A stretch of DNA of 64,000 bases from Phycisphaerales bacterium UBA7800 (GTDB lineage Bacteria > Planctomycetota > Phycisphaerae > Phycisphaerales > Phycisphaeraceae), in contig DLCK01000034.1 in the NCBI GenBank assembly GCA_002480565.1, forward strand, positions 1 to 64,000, in the 5' to 3' direction. Below, one piece after another: positions 1 through 8,067 of this stretch. Both the position numbers and the translations under genes were made by a program. Numbering within the stretch: position 1 is the stretch's first letter; the number at the start of each line of letters is the position of its first letter. The notes under the pieces were generated by a model that ran no database searches, was not told the DNA's origin, and was given only the letters and a program-made list of their open reading frames with translations.

Positions 1-36
1 TCAGCCGGTAGTGGTTCAGTTACGAAACACAACGAG

Positions 37-52
37 TTATTTACGTAAATAA
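37..52. promoter_or_regulatory. 16-bp perfect palindrome, possible operator
   Basis: TTATTTACGTAAATAA is its own reverse complement over 16 bases. It lies in a roughly 500-bp stretch at the left edge in which I see no convincing gene. A regulator binding site is possible, but the gene it would serve is outside the window or unclear, and a chance palindrome cannot be excluded. Confidence 0.25.
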
Positions 53-251
53 TATCCGCAGGCAGAGCACAGTCAAGGATGCATCACACAAAATGCGTAA
101 AAACCATGATTTTGACCGCTAGAGCCGTTCAAACAATATAATCTCCACTCTCCATCACTCCCACGCAGGGACATGATGCACGCCATTTCACAAGTGCTTG
201 TATGGATTGAGATTGCGGATGATTTAAAGGTTGAACTTACTCGACATCATT

Positions 252-372
252 CGTAGGGTGGGTAGAGCGTAGCGAAACCCACCAAACGTGGGGAAGGTCA
301 GTGATATCACGGATGATAGGGTGGTTTTTGCTTCGCAGGCCTTCGACAACGCTACGCTCTACCCACCCTACG
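252..372. repeat. Inverted repeat element with 23-bp perfect arms
   Basis: Positions 252-274 and 350-372 are exact reverse complements over 23 bases (core GTAGGGTGGGTAGAGCGTAG and its complement), separated by 75 bases. Each arm continues into or is preceded by related AAACCCACC / GGTGGTTTT-like words. This word pattern resembles a family of dispersed hairpin elements seen in many unrelated bacterial genomes; that family assignment is from memory. The short ORF crossing the right arm is a shadow. The rest of 1-502 shows no supported gene. Confidence 0.7.
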
Positions 373-502
373 TCTGAAGACGACGTGCATCATTTCCGCA
401 GGCAGGTGTCCAGTGGTTTGTACAAACACTACACTTGGATGATTCCGTTTCGTGCCTCAACTATTTGCGACTGTAGTGGTAATCTAAAAAACGGGTGGAA
501 GA

Positions 503-1015
503 ATGATTCATTTTATTCGATATGGCGGAACTATTTTTCTTGCTCTTTTATTCTATATTCAATTTCATGATTGGATTTATCTGTTATTTATTCCTTTTCG
601 CTGCTCATTCATATATGGAAGCATGGGCATTTTTTTGGCAGAGTTCAATAAGTTAATCTTGGTAGTTATTGCCAGTGGTGGACTCATTGCACATTTTTCC
701 GGACGAATCTCTTGTTCTTTAAAAGTTCATTATCTATTTGCCTTGGTATTTTGTATTGGATTTCAGACGATATTAATACTTGTCGTATCTGGTTTTCATC
801 GGGTGCTTTTGTTTAGTTGGGATGACGGTTTTTTAGTATCAAATATTTATAAAGTTGATGCATCCAATGGAGGGATTCGATTAAACTGCTCGCCTATTAA
901 TATTTCCTTAATCCTTGTTCAAACTCTTTTTTATATAACACTAAGGTTGGTGTTGGGTCGAAAAAATGCGAGCGGCAAAGAGGCGGAAAAGGGATGTTCT
1001 GAATTAATACAATAA
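503..1015 (+). CDS. Hypothetical membrane protein, 170 aa
   Basis: Not recognised as a known family. The protein is very hydrophobic, with about four probable membrane segments (near residues 8-32, 48-66, 75-100 and 130-150) and a short charged tail rich in Lys, Glu and Gly. The start is preceded by a weak GGAAG. The base composition (A/T-rich codons, many TTT and ATT) differs from the neighbouring genes and suggests a recently acquired or poorly conserved gene. An inverted-repeat element lies just upstream. It could be an orphan inner-membrane protein; function unknown. Confidence 0.5.
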   Translation: MIHFIRYGGTIFLALLFYIQFHDWIYLLFIPFRCSFIYGSMGIFLAEFNKLILVVIASGGLIAHFSGRISCSLKVHYLFALVFCIGFQTILILVVSGFHRVLLFSWDDGFLVSNIYKVDASNGGIRLNCSPINISLILVQTLFYITLRLVLGRKNASGKEAEKGCSELIQ

Positions 1016-1048
1016 AGTAGAACGCCTTCTTTTTTGCTTTTTTCTGAC

Positions 1049-1897
1049 TCAATGAGCATTTTTACCCAGGAACCGCAACAGCTGGGCGTCGCTGACTTGC
1101 TGAGTGTTCATCAGGCTTCGACCTTGTAATGATGCAGGAACTTTCGGACGGGCATAGCGCACATAGTCAAACTCCGCATACAAGTCCGGCTGGCCGTTCT
1201 TGATGACGGTTCGATTGTGTTGCAGGGGTTGGATGTTCTTGCAGGTGTCCCAGTCGGTGTAGCAGGTGAGTCCGGCCTGCATGGTGGTGGGGAAATCGGG
1301 GCGGTGATAACGCTGGTGAACGGACCAGACGCCATTGACTTGTTTGAGGGTGATGACAGTGTCACCGATGCGGGCGACTTGGATGATGGCATGATCGGTG
1401 CCTGCATTATCGACCTGTAATTTGGATCGGTTGTTGACAGTGGTCTTCACTTCGAATTGATACGTGCCGGGGCGTTGAGCTGAGCCATGTGACAGGAAGA
1501 TGTAGTTGTGCGCGCCAGTTGGATCAACGGGGGTGTGAATCATGATACCTGCCAATGAGTAGCTGCGTCTTGGTGCTGCGTTCTTGGCACGGTTGGATGT
1601 CTTAATCGCAGTGGTGATGACAAAATCGCCCGACACTGTTTTGTATGCCAAGACACCCCGGTAGCGTTGATACCACACACTGCTGTAAGGGACCATGACC
1701 ATGTGGCCGGACTTGGTTTTGTTGATGTCGAATATTTCCAGTTGGTCAGGCGTGCCATGATCTTTGGAGATACGTTGCCAATCTTTGAGTGTCGCAGGCG
1801 TGTCAAACTCGTCACTGAGTTTGGATAGATCATCCTCAGCAAAGGTTGGTAAACACAGTGCGCCCAATACAACAATAAAAGCAATGAATCTGGACAT
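1049..1897 (-). CDS. Secreted DUF1349-like / concanavalin-like protein
   Basis: The 282-residue protein starts with a clear signal peptide (MSRFIAFIVVLGALCLPTFA, cleavage near residue 20), so it is exported. The mature part begins LSDEFDTPATLKDWQ, typical of beta-sandwich proteins of the DUF1349/concanavalin-like type that open with a D-F-D strand. It continues with GVLAYKTVSGDFVITTAI and SLAGIMIHTP, which also fit that fold. Such domains are often carbohydrate-binding or accompany glycosidases, but no catalytic residues can be assigned. The ATG at 1897 has a good AAGGA ribosome site seven bases upstream. Fold inference is moderate; substrate unknown. Confidence 0.7.
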   Translation of the reverse strand: MSRFIAFIVVLGALCLPTFAEDDLSKLSDEFDTPATLKDWQRISKDHGTPDQLEIFDINKTKSGHMVMVPYSSVWYQRYRGVLAYKTVSGDFVITTAIKTSNRAKNAAPRRSYSLAGIMIHTPVDPTGAHNYIFLSHGSAQRPGTYQFEVKTTVNNRSKLQVDNAGTDHAIIQVARIGDTVITLKQVNGVWSVHQRYHRPDFPTTMQAGLTCYTDWDTCKNIQPLQHNRTVIKNGQPDLYAEFDYVRYARPKVPASLQGRSLMNTQQVSDAQLLRFLGKNAH

Positions 1898-1987
1898 GGC
1901 GGGTTCCTTGATTGTGGACCAAAAGGAGGGAGGTTTGAGGTGTAAACATTATACGGGATATCTGAAAAACCTTGATGATTTTTTTAC

Positions 1988-2153
1988 TGCCAAGGCGCCA
2001 AGTTAAGAGAGATTTTTTTTAACCACAGAGGCACAGAGACACAGAGTAAAAAATAAGACAGAGTCATTTTATCCATACCTTTCTTTGGGCTCTGCGACTC
2101 TGTGGCTCTGTGGTTAATAATTGCCTTCACCTTGAAACTTGGCGACCTTGGCA
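1988..2153. repeat. Nested inverted-repeat element (CACAGAG type inside CCAAGGCGCCAAG type)
   Basis: Two inverted repeats are nested. The outer arms are 1988-2004 (around CCAAGGCGCCAAG) and 2136-2153. The inner arms are 2021-2046 (ACCACAGAGGCACAGAG followed by ACACAGAG) and 2090-2116. The arms are built from the short word ACAGAG repeated with small spacers. The inner element is closely related to the one at 36159-36239. It occupies most of the 326-bp gap between two minus-strand genes; I see no coding potential there. Confidence 0.75.
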
Positions 2154-2223
2154 TTTGCGGTGAAAATGCATTCTTGCTTTTCGAATGCCTTATACGTCAA
2201 GCCTTGGCCATGAGAAGTCTTTT

Positions 2224-3504
2224 TCATTTAGCCAATAAGGCATCCGGCGATGCTTTTTGTTGATATCTGACGGTCGCCAATACCGGCCATATCCCAAGGA
2301 GCATCAATCCTGCCAGCAATGCATAGACGCTGCGCAAGGAATCATATTGAGCGAGGAGTCCGCCGAGACTGGCGCTGATGGCATATAAAATACAACGTCC
2401 CAGACTCTCGATGGATAGTACTGTCGCTCGCCATTGACTGGGCATGAATTGGTCGATACCCACCACTGCCAGCGGGCGTCGAAGGTTCTGTAATCCGGCG
2501 AGTGTGATCATGGCGATGATGCCTAACCATGTCCAATTAAGCCACAGACTTGTGACTGCGATGAGCATGATCGTACATGCCGCGATGTAGATCACTGCGT
2601 TGGCAGCCAGGACGCCGTTGCATTTTTTCTTAAGGTGTTTGCCCTGCGTTGCACAGAGTCCTGCGAGTGTATCCTGGATCAGAAAATACACGCCAATGCC
2701 AAGTCCGCCTAACCCGCCGACGACTGCGACATCGCTGCGATCAAAACCATGTGCAAGGTAGGGCTGCAAATACGCGATGCCGACTTTGAGTTGGCTTTCA
2801 AAGAGCATCGAACTGATGAGCATGGCAAAGAGTCCGGGCTTGCTTAGGAGTTTGATTTTGTCCCACCAAGTAATCTTGTCATGTTCGGTTTGCGTGTTGC
2901 TTGATGATGTGTCGCGCGTTTTTTGGTAACTGTGATCCAGTTCTTGGGGGTAGGTGCTGATGAGGATGATACCGAAGATGCACATGACTGCTGAGCAGTA
3001 AAACAGCCATTGGAATTGCCCGGTGAGCCAGACAATCAACCCGCCAAAGATTGCTGCGAGACCTGCGGTGACTTTGGAGAACAGTCTGGCGACGCCCATG
3101 ACTTCATCGATGTCATGTTGACGGTCATGCAGTTGTGCCCAGTGAAGCATGATGGCTTTGTGTGTCCCCGAGCGAAGCGATTCACCGATGCCAAAGAGAG
3201 TCAGCCCGACAATGATCCATGCCAAAGGACTGTGCATTTGCCCGCACCAACCCAGTAACACATATGACAAAAGGTTGAAGATGAAGCTGAGAATTAAACA
3301 CCTGCGACGGCCATAGCGATCGGTGATGATCCCGCCGGGAATTTCAAGGATCGCCCAGACCAGACGTTGATAACCCAACAGCAATCCGACTTGTGCGATT
3401 GGCAGGTCCATCCCCAGTAACAGGAACAGCACAAAAAACGGCTCATAGAGTCGCATGTTGTGACAGATCGCATAGACGCAAAACCGGGACGGCATGGTCA
3501 TCAT
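2224..3504 (-). CDS. Major facilitator superfamily transporter
   Basis: About 426 residues with twelve-helix MFS character. The loop between helices 2 and 3 carries the family signature GGIITDRYGRRRC, and there is a long hydrophilic central loop (around HSYQKTRDTSSSNTQTEHDK). This indicates an inner-membrane secondary transporter; the substrate cannot be told. The open frame extends to a TTG at 3549, but the ATG cluster at 3504/3501/3495 is more plausible. A TATAAT lies just upstream of these ATGs, so the leader would be very short. The gene is divergent from the isc cluster. It could be a sugar or drug exporter. Confidence 0.85.
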   Translation of the reverse strand: MMTMPSRFCVYAICHNMRLYEPFFVLFLLLGMDLPIAQVGLLLGYQRLVWAILEIPGGIITDRYGRRRCLILSFIFNLLSYVLLGWCGQMHSPLAWIIVGLTLFGIGESLRSGTHKAIMLHWAQLHDRQHDIDEVMGVARLFSKVTAGLAAIFGGLIVWLTGQFQWLFYCSAVMCIFGIILISTYPQELDHSYQKTRDTSSSNTQTEHDKITWWDKIKLLSKPGLFAMLISSMLFESQLKVGIAYLQPYLAHGFDRSDVAVVGGLGGLGIGVYFLIQDTLAGLCATQGKHLKKKCNGVLAANAVIYIAACTIMLIAVTSLWLNWTWLGIIAMITLAGLQNLRRPLAVVGIDQFMPSQWRATVLSIESLGRCILYAISASLGGLLAQYDSLRSVYALLAGLMLLGIWPVLATVRYQQKASPDALLAK

Positions 3505-3620
3505 TGGATTATATGTTGCAACGTCATACGCTAATGTCCAAAATTTCAAAGATACTTACAACAATTAAAATATCTGCTGGTTCAAATGAATCTTTTTTTG
3601 AAAAATTCTAAGTTAGGGAA

Positions 3621-3649
3621 TTGAAATCGAACCGAATTGGTACTATATT
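3621..3649 (+). promoter_or_regulatory. sigma70-type promoter of the isc cluster
   Basis: TTGAAA (3621-3626), a 17-base spacer and TATATT (3644-3649) give a near-consensus promoter about 110 bases upstream of the iscR start. It is the best promoter match in the gap between the MFS gene and iscR. By analogy with other isc loci it may be autoregulated by IscR, but I could not identify an IscR site. Confidence 0.55.
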
Positions 3650-3760
3650 GTGTGCGTATGCTGTGTTATTGAGAATGAATGTAAACAGCAGATGGGGCGG
3701 ATGGCTGGAGAAAGCGTGATGCCCCGATGAATGGATGTTTGTTGAAAACAAGGTAACTGT

Positions 3761-4285
3761 TTGCGGATGCTTACGTTAAACCGCAAAACTGAATATGCTC
3801 TGGTGTCGCTTTGCTATCTGGAGCAGCAACGACAAGCGGGTGAACCGTTGGTCAGTGCACAGAAGATTGCCGAGGCGTTTAACTTGCCGTTACCTTTGTT
3901 AATGAACATCCTCAAGCAATTGCGTCGGGCTGGCTTTGTCAGTTCGACGCGAGGCGCCACTGGCGGGTATGCTCTGGATCGTGATGCGAATCAGATCGTT
4001 TTGCTGGAGGTGTTGGAAGTGATGGAAGGGCCGATGCAGTTAACGCCTTGCACGGTTGATCCTCAGAAACTTGCCGATGCAGGGATCGAGCCGGAGCATG
4101 GCGAGGATGGATGTGGTTTACTGGGTTATTGCCCGGTGCATCAAGCCATCAGTCGGTTACACAATCGGATTGAGAATTTTCTTCGCGACGTATCGCTTGC
4201 GGATTTGGTACACAGCAGTGTGGATGTGCCGGTCAATGCGGTGGGGCGGATGTTGAAGATACAGCAAGAACAATTGGTGTCGTAA
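3761..4285 (+). CDS. iscR: Rrf2-family Fe-S cluster-sensing regulator (IscR-like)
   Basis: The 174-residue protein has the Rrf2 winged helix (residues 1-80, with the signature TRGATGGYALDRD). Three cysteines (C97, C118, C124) sit in the region where IscR binds a [2Fe-2S] cluster; the spacing of 20 and 5 is wider than the 5 and 5 of E. coli IscR. It is the first gene of an iscR-iscS-iscU-iscA cluster and 49 bases upstream of iscS, which supports the role of cluster-level feedback regulator. The TTG start at 3761 has AAGG seven bases upstream; an ATG at 3767 is the alternative. A CymR- or SufR-like function is less likely given the context. Confidence 0.85.
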   Translation: MRMLTLNRKTEYALVSLCYLEQQRQAGEPLVSAQKIAEAFNLPLPLLMNILKQLRRAGFVSSTRGATGGYALDRDANQIVLLEVLEVMEGPMQLTPCTVDPQKLADAGIEPEHGEDGCGLLGYCPVHQAISRLHNRIENFLRDVSLADLVHSSVDVPVNAVGRMLKIQQEQLVS

Positions 4286-4334
4286 AGACAAGCACGAGAT
4301 AAAAAATCCTGCCGCCTAAGAGGAGTTAACGGCA

Positions 4335-5558
4335 ATGTCAATCAAGTTTCCCATTTACCTGGATCACAACGCAACCACGCCGATGGACGAGCGCGTCCTT
4401 GAAGCGATGATGCCTTACTTCTGCGAGAAGTTCGGTAACTCAGCCAGTCGCAACCATGCTTTTGGTTGGGAAGCTGAAAAGGCTGTCGACCTGGCTCGCG
4501 AGCAGGTCGCTGACCTCATCGGTGCAGACGCCAAGGAAATCATCTGGACCAGCGGGTCAACCGAGTCCAACAACCTGGCGATCAAAGGTGCTGCGTACAT
4601 GTATGGTGCCCGCAAAGGCAAGCACATCATCACCGCTGAGCATGAGCACAAAGCCACGCTCGACCCCTGCAAGCGGTTGGAAAAAGAAGGTTACGAAGTG
4701 ACTTATCTCGATCCGCCATTGGATGGTGTGATCACCGCGGAGATGGTTAAAGATGCCATCCGTGAAGATACCGTTCTCGTCTCACTGATGTGGGCTAACA
4801 ACGAAATCGGCACGATCAATGAGATCCCCGAAATCGGCAAGCTCTGCAAAGATAAAGACATCATCTTCCACACCGATGCCACTCAAATGGTTGGCAAGCT
4901 GCCCATCAATGTCGAAGAAGCCGGTGTGGACCTGCTTAGCGCCTCAGGCCATAAATTCTATGGCCCCAAAGGTGTCGGCTGCCTCTATGTCCGTCGTCGT
5001 CGCCCACGTGTGCGTCTGACTGCCATCATTGATGGTGGTGGCCACGAACGTGGTATGCGATCGGGCACCATCAATGTCACCGGCGTTGTGGGTATGGGCG
5101 CCGCTGCAGCACTTTGCAAAGCTGAGATGTCCGACGATGCCATCCGTCTTGGCAACCTGCGGAACAAACTCGAATCCACCATCACCAGTCAACTTGACGG
5201 CGTAGCCATCAACGGTGCTTTGGATAAGCGTATCCCCCATACCTCCAACATCAGCTTCGCCTGGGTTGAAGGTGAATCCCTGATGATGGCGATCAAAGAA
5301 ATCGCTGTCTCCTCCGGTTCAGCCTGCACCAGTGCATCCCTCGAACCCAGCTACGTCCTTAAGAGCCTGGGCATAGGTGATGATCTGGCTCACAGCTCAC
5401 TGCGATTTGGTCTTGGCCGTCGCACCACCGAAGAGGAAATCGAATACACCGCCAAGAAGGTCGTCGAAGGCGTCAAGAAACTGCGTGACCTTTCCCCGTT
5501 GTACGAAATGCACCTCGAAGGCATCGACCTGTCCACCGTGGAATGGGCCGATCACTAA
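4335..5558 (+). CDS. iscS: Cysteine desulfurase IscS
   Basis: A PLP enzyme that converts cysteine to alanine and passes the persulfide sulfur to the IscU scaffold. It has 407 residues, the usual size. The PLP lysine K207 lies in SASGHKFYGPKG and the catalytic persulfide cysteine C331 in SSGSACTSASLEPSYVL. The N-terminus IYLDHNATTPMD and the GSTESNN phosphate-binding segment are typical of class V aminotransferases. The ATG at 4335 is preceded by AAGAGGAG. It is followed by a 127-base gap containing a palindrome before iscU. The two signature motifs make the assignment firm. Confidence 0.97.
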   Translation: MSIKFPIYLDHNATTPMDERVLEAMMPYFCEKFGNSASRNHAFGWEAEKAVDLAREQVADLIGADAKEIIWTSGSTESNNLAIKGAAYMYGARKGKHIITAEHEHKATLDPCKRLEKEGYEVTYLDPPLDGVITAEMVKDAIREDTVLVSLMWANNEIGTINEIPEIGKLCKDKDIIFHTDATQMVGKLPINVEEAGVDLLSASGHKFYGPKGVGCLYVRRRRPRVRLTAIIDGGGHERGMRSGTINVTGVVGMGAAAALCKAEMSDDAIRLGNLRNKLESTITSQLDGVAINGALDKRIPHTSNISFAWVEGESLMMAIKEIAVSSGSACTSASLEPSYVLKSLGIGDDLAHSSLRFGLGRRTTEEEIEYTAKKVVEGVKKLRDLSPLYEMHLEGIDLSTVEWADH

Positions 5559-5573
5559 GTTGTATTAGCAAAA

Positions 5574-5587
5574 TGGGGTCAGACCCC
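5574..5587. repeat. GGGGTC-AGACCCC palindrome between iscS and iscU
   Basis: TGGGGTCAGACCCC forms a perfect short hairpin. It is followed by CGTTTCG and then a second imperfect hairpin (5621-5629 with 5641-5649). The word AGACCCCGTTT recurs at 42666-42676, downstream of another gene. It may be a fragment of a dispersed repeat or a processing site that sets iscS:iscU stoichiometry; there is no T-run, so it is not a classical terminator. Confidence 0.5.
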
Positions 5588-5685
5588 GTTTCGTTAAAAT
5601 GTCTGATATGAAAACCCAAGCCGCCAGATGAACGAAGTGAATCTGACGGGTTAAAAAATAGAAATCGAAGCAAAGGAGCCTCACC

Positions 5686-6090
5686 ATGGCTTATAGCGAA
5701 AAAGTTGTTGATCACTACGAAAATCCCCGCAATGTCGGTTCACTGGACAAAGCCTCCGACGCAGTGGGGACCGGCGTCGTCGGTGCTCCTGAATGTGGCG
5801 ACGTCATGAAGCTGCAGATTCAGGTCGATCAGGCCACCGGCAAGATCACCGATGCCAAGTTCAAGACCTTCGGCTGTGGCAGTGCCATCGCCTCCTCTTC
5901 CCTGGCTACCGAATGGGTCAAAGGCAAAACCGTCGACGAAGCACTCGGTATCAAGAACACCGACATCGTCAACGAACTGAGCCTGCCCCCGGTGAAGATT
6001 CACTGCTCGGTCCTGGCTGAAGATGCCATCCGCAGCGCCATCGCCGACTACAAGAAGAAGCATGCAGAAGCTGCTACCGCAACGGCATAA
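5686..6090 (+). CDS. iscU: Fe-S cluster assembly scaffold IscU
   Basis: 134 residues, full length for IscU. The three cluster-ligand cysteines C37 (GAPECGDVMKLQ), C64 (TFGCGSAIASS) and C107 (VKIHCSVLAEDA) and the conserved D39 are all present at the E. coli positions. It accepts sulfur from IscS and iron to build [2Fe-2S] clusters for transfer to apoproteins. The ATG has AAAGGAG seven bases upstream. No hscA, hscB or fdx follows, so the chaperone step must be supplied elsewhere or differently. The C-terminus ends in a short Ala/Thr-rich run. Confidence 0.97.
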   Translation: MAYSEKVVDHYENPRNVGSLDKASDAVGTGVVGAPECGDVMKLQIQVDQATGKITDAKFKTFGCGSAIASSSLATEWVKGKTVDEALGIKNTDIVNELSLPPVKIHCSVLAEDAIRSAIADYKKKHAEAATATA

Positions 6091-6169
6091 CACGACCCTT
6101 TAACCCGTTACTTGCAGGCGATCCTTGCCGCAGGTCATCGAACCAATATTTGATTTGGAGTTACAAACC

Positions 6170-6502
6170 ATGCCCATTATTCTCACCGAATCGGCTGCCC
6201 GTGAAATCGGCACCATCATGGAACAACAGAAACTCGATGCCGAAAAAACCCGTCTCCGCGTTGGCGTCAAAGGCGGCGGTTGCTCCGGTTTCTCATACCT
6301 GCTCGATCTCACCGAACAGGACAAGGAAACCGACGAACTCTTCGAACTGCATGGCATTAAAATCGTCTGCGATCCCAAGAGCTATCTCTACCTCAATGGC
6401 ACCACCATTGACTTCAAAGATGAAATCATGGGACGCGGATTTGTCTTCAACAACCCCAACGCCAACTCAAGCTGCGGTTGCGGAAGCTCCTTTAGCGCTT
6501 GA
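6170..6502 (+). CDS. iscA: A-type Fe-S carrier protein IscA/HesB family
   Basis: 110 residues. The A-type carrier signature is complete: C38 in VKGGGCSGFSY and the C-terminal pair C102/C104 in SSCGCGSSF. It carries assembled clusters to targets. The frame is open to a TTG at 6125, but the ATG at 6170 follows a TTGGAG ribosome site and gives the standard family N-terminus (PIILTESAA). It closes the isc operon and a strong terminator follows at 6618. IscA, ErpA and SufA are hard to separate on sequence; context argues for IscA. Confidence 0.93.
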   Translation: MPIILTESAAREIGTIMEQQKLDAEKTRLRVGVKGGGCSGFSYLLDLTEQDKETDELFELHGIKIVCDPKSYLYLNGTTIDFKDEIMGRGFVFNNPNANSSCGCGSSFSA

Positions 6503-6617
6503 TCAAAATCTGAAACACCGGTGCGCAACATGGCTGCACGAAAGCCCGTAGGGTTTTAATCCCCCGGGGACACCCGCACAAACACCCGTTGCGCCCAACA
6601 CAATTTGTATCCCGCCA

Positions 6618-6652
6618 CCACGCTTCAACCTGATTGGAGCGTGGTTTTTTTT
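6618..6652 (+). terminator. Rho-independent terminator of the isc cluster
   Basis: An 11-base-pair stem (CCACGCTTCAA with TTGGAGCGTGG, one G-U pair) and a five-base loop are followed by nine or more T residues. It lies about 115 bases downstream of iscA. Confidence 0.9.
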
Positions 6653-6712
6653 TAGACTAAATAGTCAAGTGTTGAGGTATACTCAGTCAATATTGCAAAG
6701 CAAGGGGTGGCC

Positions 6713-7192
6713 ATGCTTCGCCGAAAAGCATTCTGGTTTACTTTGTGTTTCTTGATAATGGTTGTGTTGTACTTATCAATGACATTTCCTGTCAAAAGGC
6801 AGTTGCGATGGGTGGATGCCAACACTGCATCGTTGAAAACGCAAATGGAATGGTTCAGCCGATGGAAAGCTGATCCTGTGATCGAAGTGTCTGCATTGGA
6901 AACGTGGGCACGAGAACATGAACAGTTTAAAGGTTACGATTGGGACGGTGTCTCTGGGATCAATGCATTAAACCTTTGGGGTATTCCGACAGAGAATAGA
7001 CGTCAGAGTGTCATGCCACGTCTCAGTCGTTTGCAGGGTAACATCTCTGAACGCTTTGTCGAAAAAGCTACGGACAAACAATTGCGTACTTTTATGCATA
7101 CGATGTATCACGGTTTAGATAATCAACGTGAGCAGGCATGTCAGCAGGCGTATGAAATCATTTTCCCATCATTGGATTCGACACAAAAATAA
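6713..7192 (+). CDS. Small membrane-anchored hypothetical protein
   Basis: About 159 residues. One N-terminal membrane segment (LRRKAFWFTLCFLIMVVLYLSMTF) follows two arginines, so the rest probably lies in the periplasm. The soluble part is Trp-, Arg- and Gln-rich with no motif I recognise. The ATG at 6713 has AGGGG five bases upstream; a GTG at 6707 is in frame but less likely. It stands alone after the isc terminator and a hairpin repeat begins inside its stop region. Function unknown. Confidence 0.6.
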   Translation: MLRRKAFWFTLCFLIMVVLYLSMTFPVKRQLRWVDANTASLKTQMEWFSRWKADPVIEVSALETWAREHEQFKGYDWDGVSGINALNLWGIPTENRRQSVMPRLSRLQGNISERFVEKATDKQLRTFMHTMYHGLDNQREQACQQAYEIIFPSLDSTQK

Positions 7193-7233
7193 TAGCTGCA
7201 TCATTACATGATGCTGAAGCTGCATGGCAGCTT
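7191..7233. repeat. REP-like hairpin, copy 1 (GCATCAT stem), plus adjoining hairpin
   Basis: AATAGCT is followed by the stem-loop GCATCAT-TAC-ATGATGC and CTGA (7191-7217). Directly after is a second perfect stem-loop, AAGCTGC-ATG-GCAGCTT (7217-7233). The first element belongs to a family with copies at 25531, 25637 and 52523 whose stem bases covary. Confidence 0.65.
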
Positions 7234-7344
7234 GTAGGCAATCACTGAATTCGACATAAAACCAGATGTATTGTGACTGGCAACATAGGGCTCGGATTGC
7301 TACCTTGGTTTGTTTGTCAATCTGTGAAACAAGGTATTCCATTC

Positions 7345-8019
7345 ATGTCCACGCCCCTTCGTATTCTCCCTGCTGGTGATTCGATTACTGCATCTTCCGA
7401 TGAACTCCGTGGTGGATACCGCGGGCCGCTTCAGGATTTGCTTGATGAGTTTGGTGTTGATCACAAGTATGTCGGTTCGCGAACCGATCGTAGCGCAGGT
7501 GTCCGTAATGGTGCGCATGATGGGTATCCGGGCTTTTCCATGGAGCAGTTACACAAGGGTGCGGAGACCGATTGGGGCTCACTCACCGGTTTAGCAGATC
7601 ATGTGCGGAAGTTTGAACCGGATGTGCTGTTGATGCTTTGCGGGACCAATCCGATTTACATGGGCCAGCCCGAACCGGTGATGCAGACAATGCGTGACCT
7701 GGTGGATGACTTGATTGCTGCAAGGCCTCAAATGCACTTGTTTTTAGGGTCCATTCTACCGATCATGCCCGGCCCCAAGCCTTGGAATATTGTGATTGAT
7801 GATAGCATTCACACGCGCGTCAAGCAGTACAACATCCTTCAAGCTCAACTGGTTGCTGAGTATCGCACGCAAGGGAAGTTGATTCATTTTGTGGATCACT
7901 ACCCCATTGCTAACGGTGCAACGGATTTGGGTGAAGACGGCGTGCATCCGGCACATAATGTCTTCCCGCGCATGGCATGGGCCTGGTTTAGTGCGATCAA
8001 AGCCGCGGGTGTTTGTTGA
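7345..8019 (+). CDS. SGNH/GDSL-family hydrolase
   Basis: About 224 residues of the SGNH esterase fold. Block I is GDSIT with the nucleophile serine near residue 13, block III is CGTNPIYMG, and block V, DGVHPAH, supplies the Asp and His. These enzymes deacylate lipids or carbohydrates. There is no signal peptide from the ATG at 7345, which has AAGG upstream. An in-frame GTG at 7273 would add a hydrophobic stretch (LGLLPWFVCQ) but has no ribosome site. The gene converges on the TPR gene at 8068. Substrate not identifiable. Confidence 0.85.
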   Translation: MSTPLRILPAGDSITASSDELRGGYRGPLQDLLDEFGVDHKYVGSRTDRSAGVRNGAHDGYPGFSMEQLHKGAETDWGSLTGLADHVRKFEPDVLLMLCGTNPIYMGQPEPVMQTMRDLVDDLIAARPQMHLFLGSILPIMPGPKPWNIVIDDSIHTRVKQYNILQAQLVAEYRTQGKLIHFVDHYPIANGATDLGEDGVHPAHNVFPRMAWAWFSAIKAAGVC

Positions 8020-8067
8020 GTGCTTTGCCATTGAGTCGCATTGCATGCAACATGTGGGCATGATGAT

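Noticed and set aside
301..570. 89-codon frame at the left edge
   Set aside because: Its first part is translated inverted-repeat element and it overlaps the better-supported membrane protein frame.
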